Positions 5,744-5,746 of a stretch of 5,746 nucleotides of DNA are shown here, one piece after another. Below the pieces are notes generated by a model. It saw only the letters and a list, made by a program, of their open reading frames with translations, did not search any database and was not told where the DNA came from. The translations under genes were made by a program, and so were the position numbers. Numbering within the stretch: the stretch's first letter is position 1; each line of letters opens with the position of its first letter. The stretch spans positions 1 to 5,746 of the forward strand of contig JASHYW010000400.1 in NCBI GenBank assembly GCA_030042885.1, read 5' to 3'. The stretch is from Streptosporangiaceae bacterium (GTDB lineage Bacteria; Actinomycetota; Actinomycetes; Streptosporangiales; Streptosporangiaceae).

Positions 5744-5746
5744 TCT

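Overview
The window is GC-rich DNA with strong third-position G/C bias and frequent GTG starts, typical of a high-GC actinomycete. The divergent glnA2 / glutamine-dependent nadE pair, and protein sequences resembling Streptomyces and mycobacterial homologues from memory, fit an actinobacterium. I cannot name the genus; no IS element, tRNA, rRNA, CRISPR array or integration scar is visible.

Layout. (1) Positions 1-1268, minus strand: a type I glutamine synthetase-family enzyme of the GlnA2 group, cut off at its C-terminus by the window edge. (2) Positions 1269-1350: an 82-bp divergent promoter region in which both genes have a TANNNT -10-like hexamer 6-7 bp before a GTG start, suggesting leaderless transcripts on both sides. 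(3) Positions 1351-3183, plus strand: complete glutamine-dependent NAD+ synthetase, NadE. (4) Positions 3181-3228: a 48-nt inverted repeat starting at the nadE stop codon and lying between convergent genes, probably a bidirectional terminator. (5) Positions 5511 down to 3253, minus strand: a two-gene operon of a 14-helix DHA2-type MFS exporter followed after 6 nt by a TetR-family regulator. (6) Positions 5512-5746: a 235-bp control region upstream of the exporter, holding a good sigma70-type promoter, a 23-bp palindrome that is a good TetR operator candidate, a CRP-like palindrome, and two further inverted repeats in the predicted leader.

How the parts fit. The left half is core nitrogen and cofactor metabolism: NadE takes glutamine as its nitrogen donor, and GlnA2 is a glutamine synthetase relative whose Streptomyces counterpart is reported to glutamylate polyamines. 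The right half is an accessory efflux module, most simply read as a self-limiting circuit in which the regulator made from the end of the exporter transcript represses the upstream promoter until a ligand releases it. I see no evidence for a wholly new biological system. The points most worth checking are the layered control region at 5543-5743, the terminator hairpin and the paired leaderless starts.
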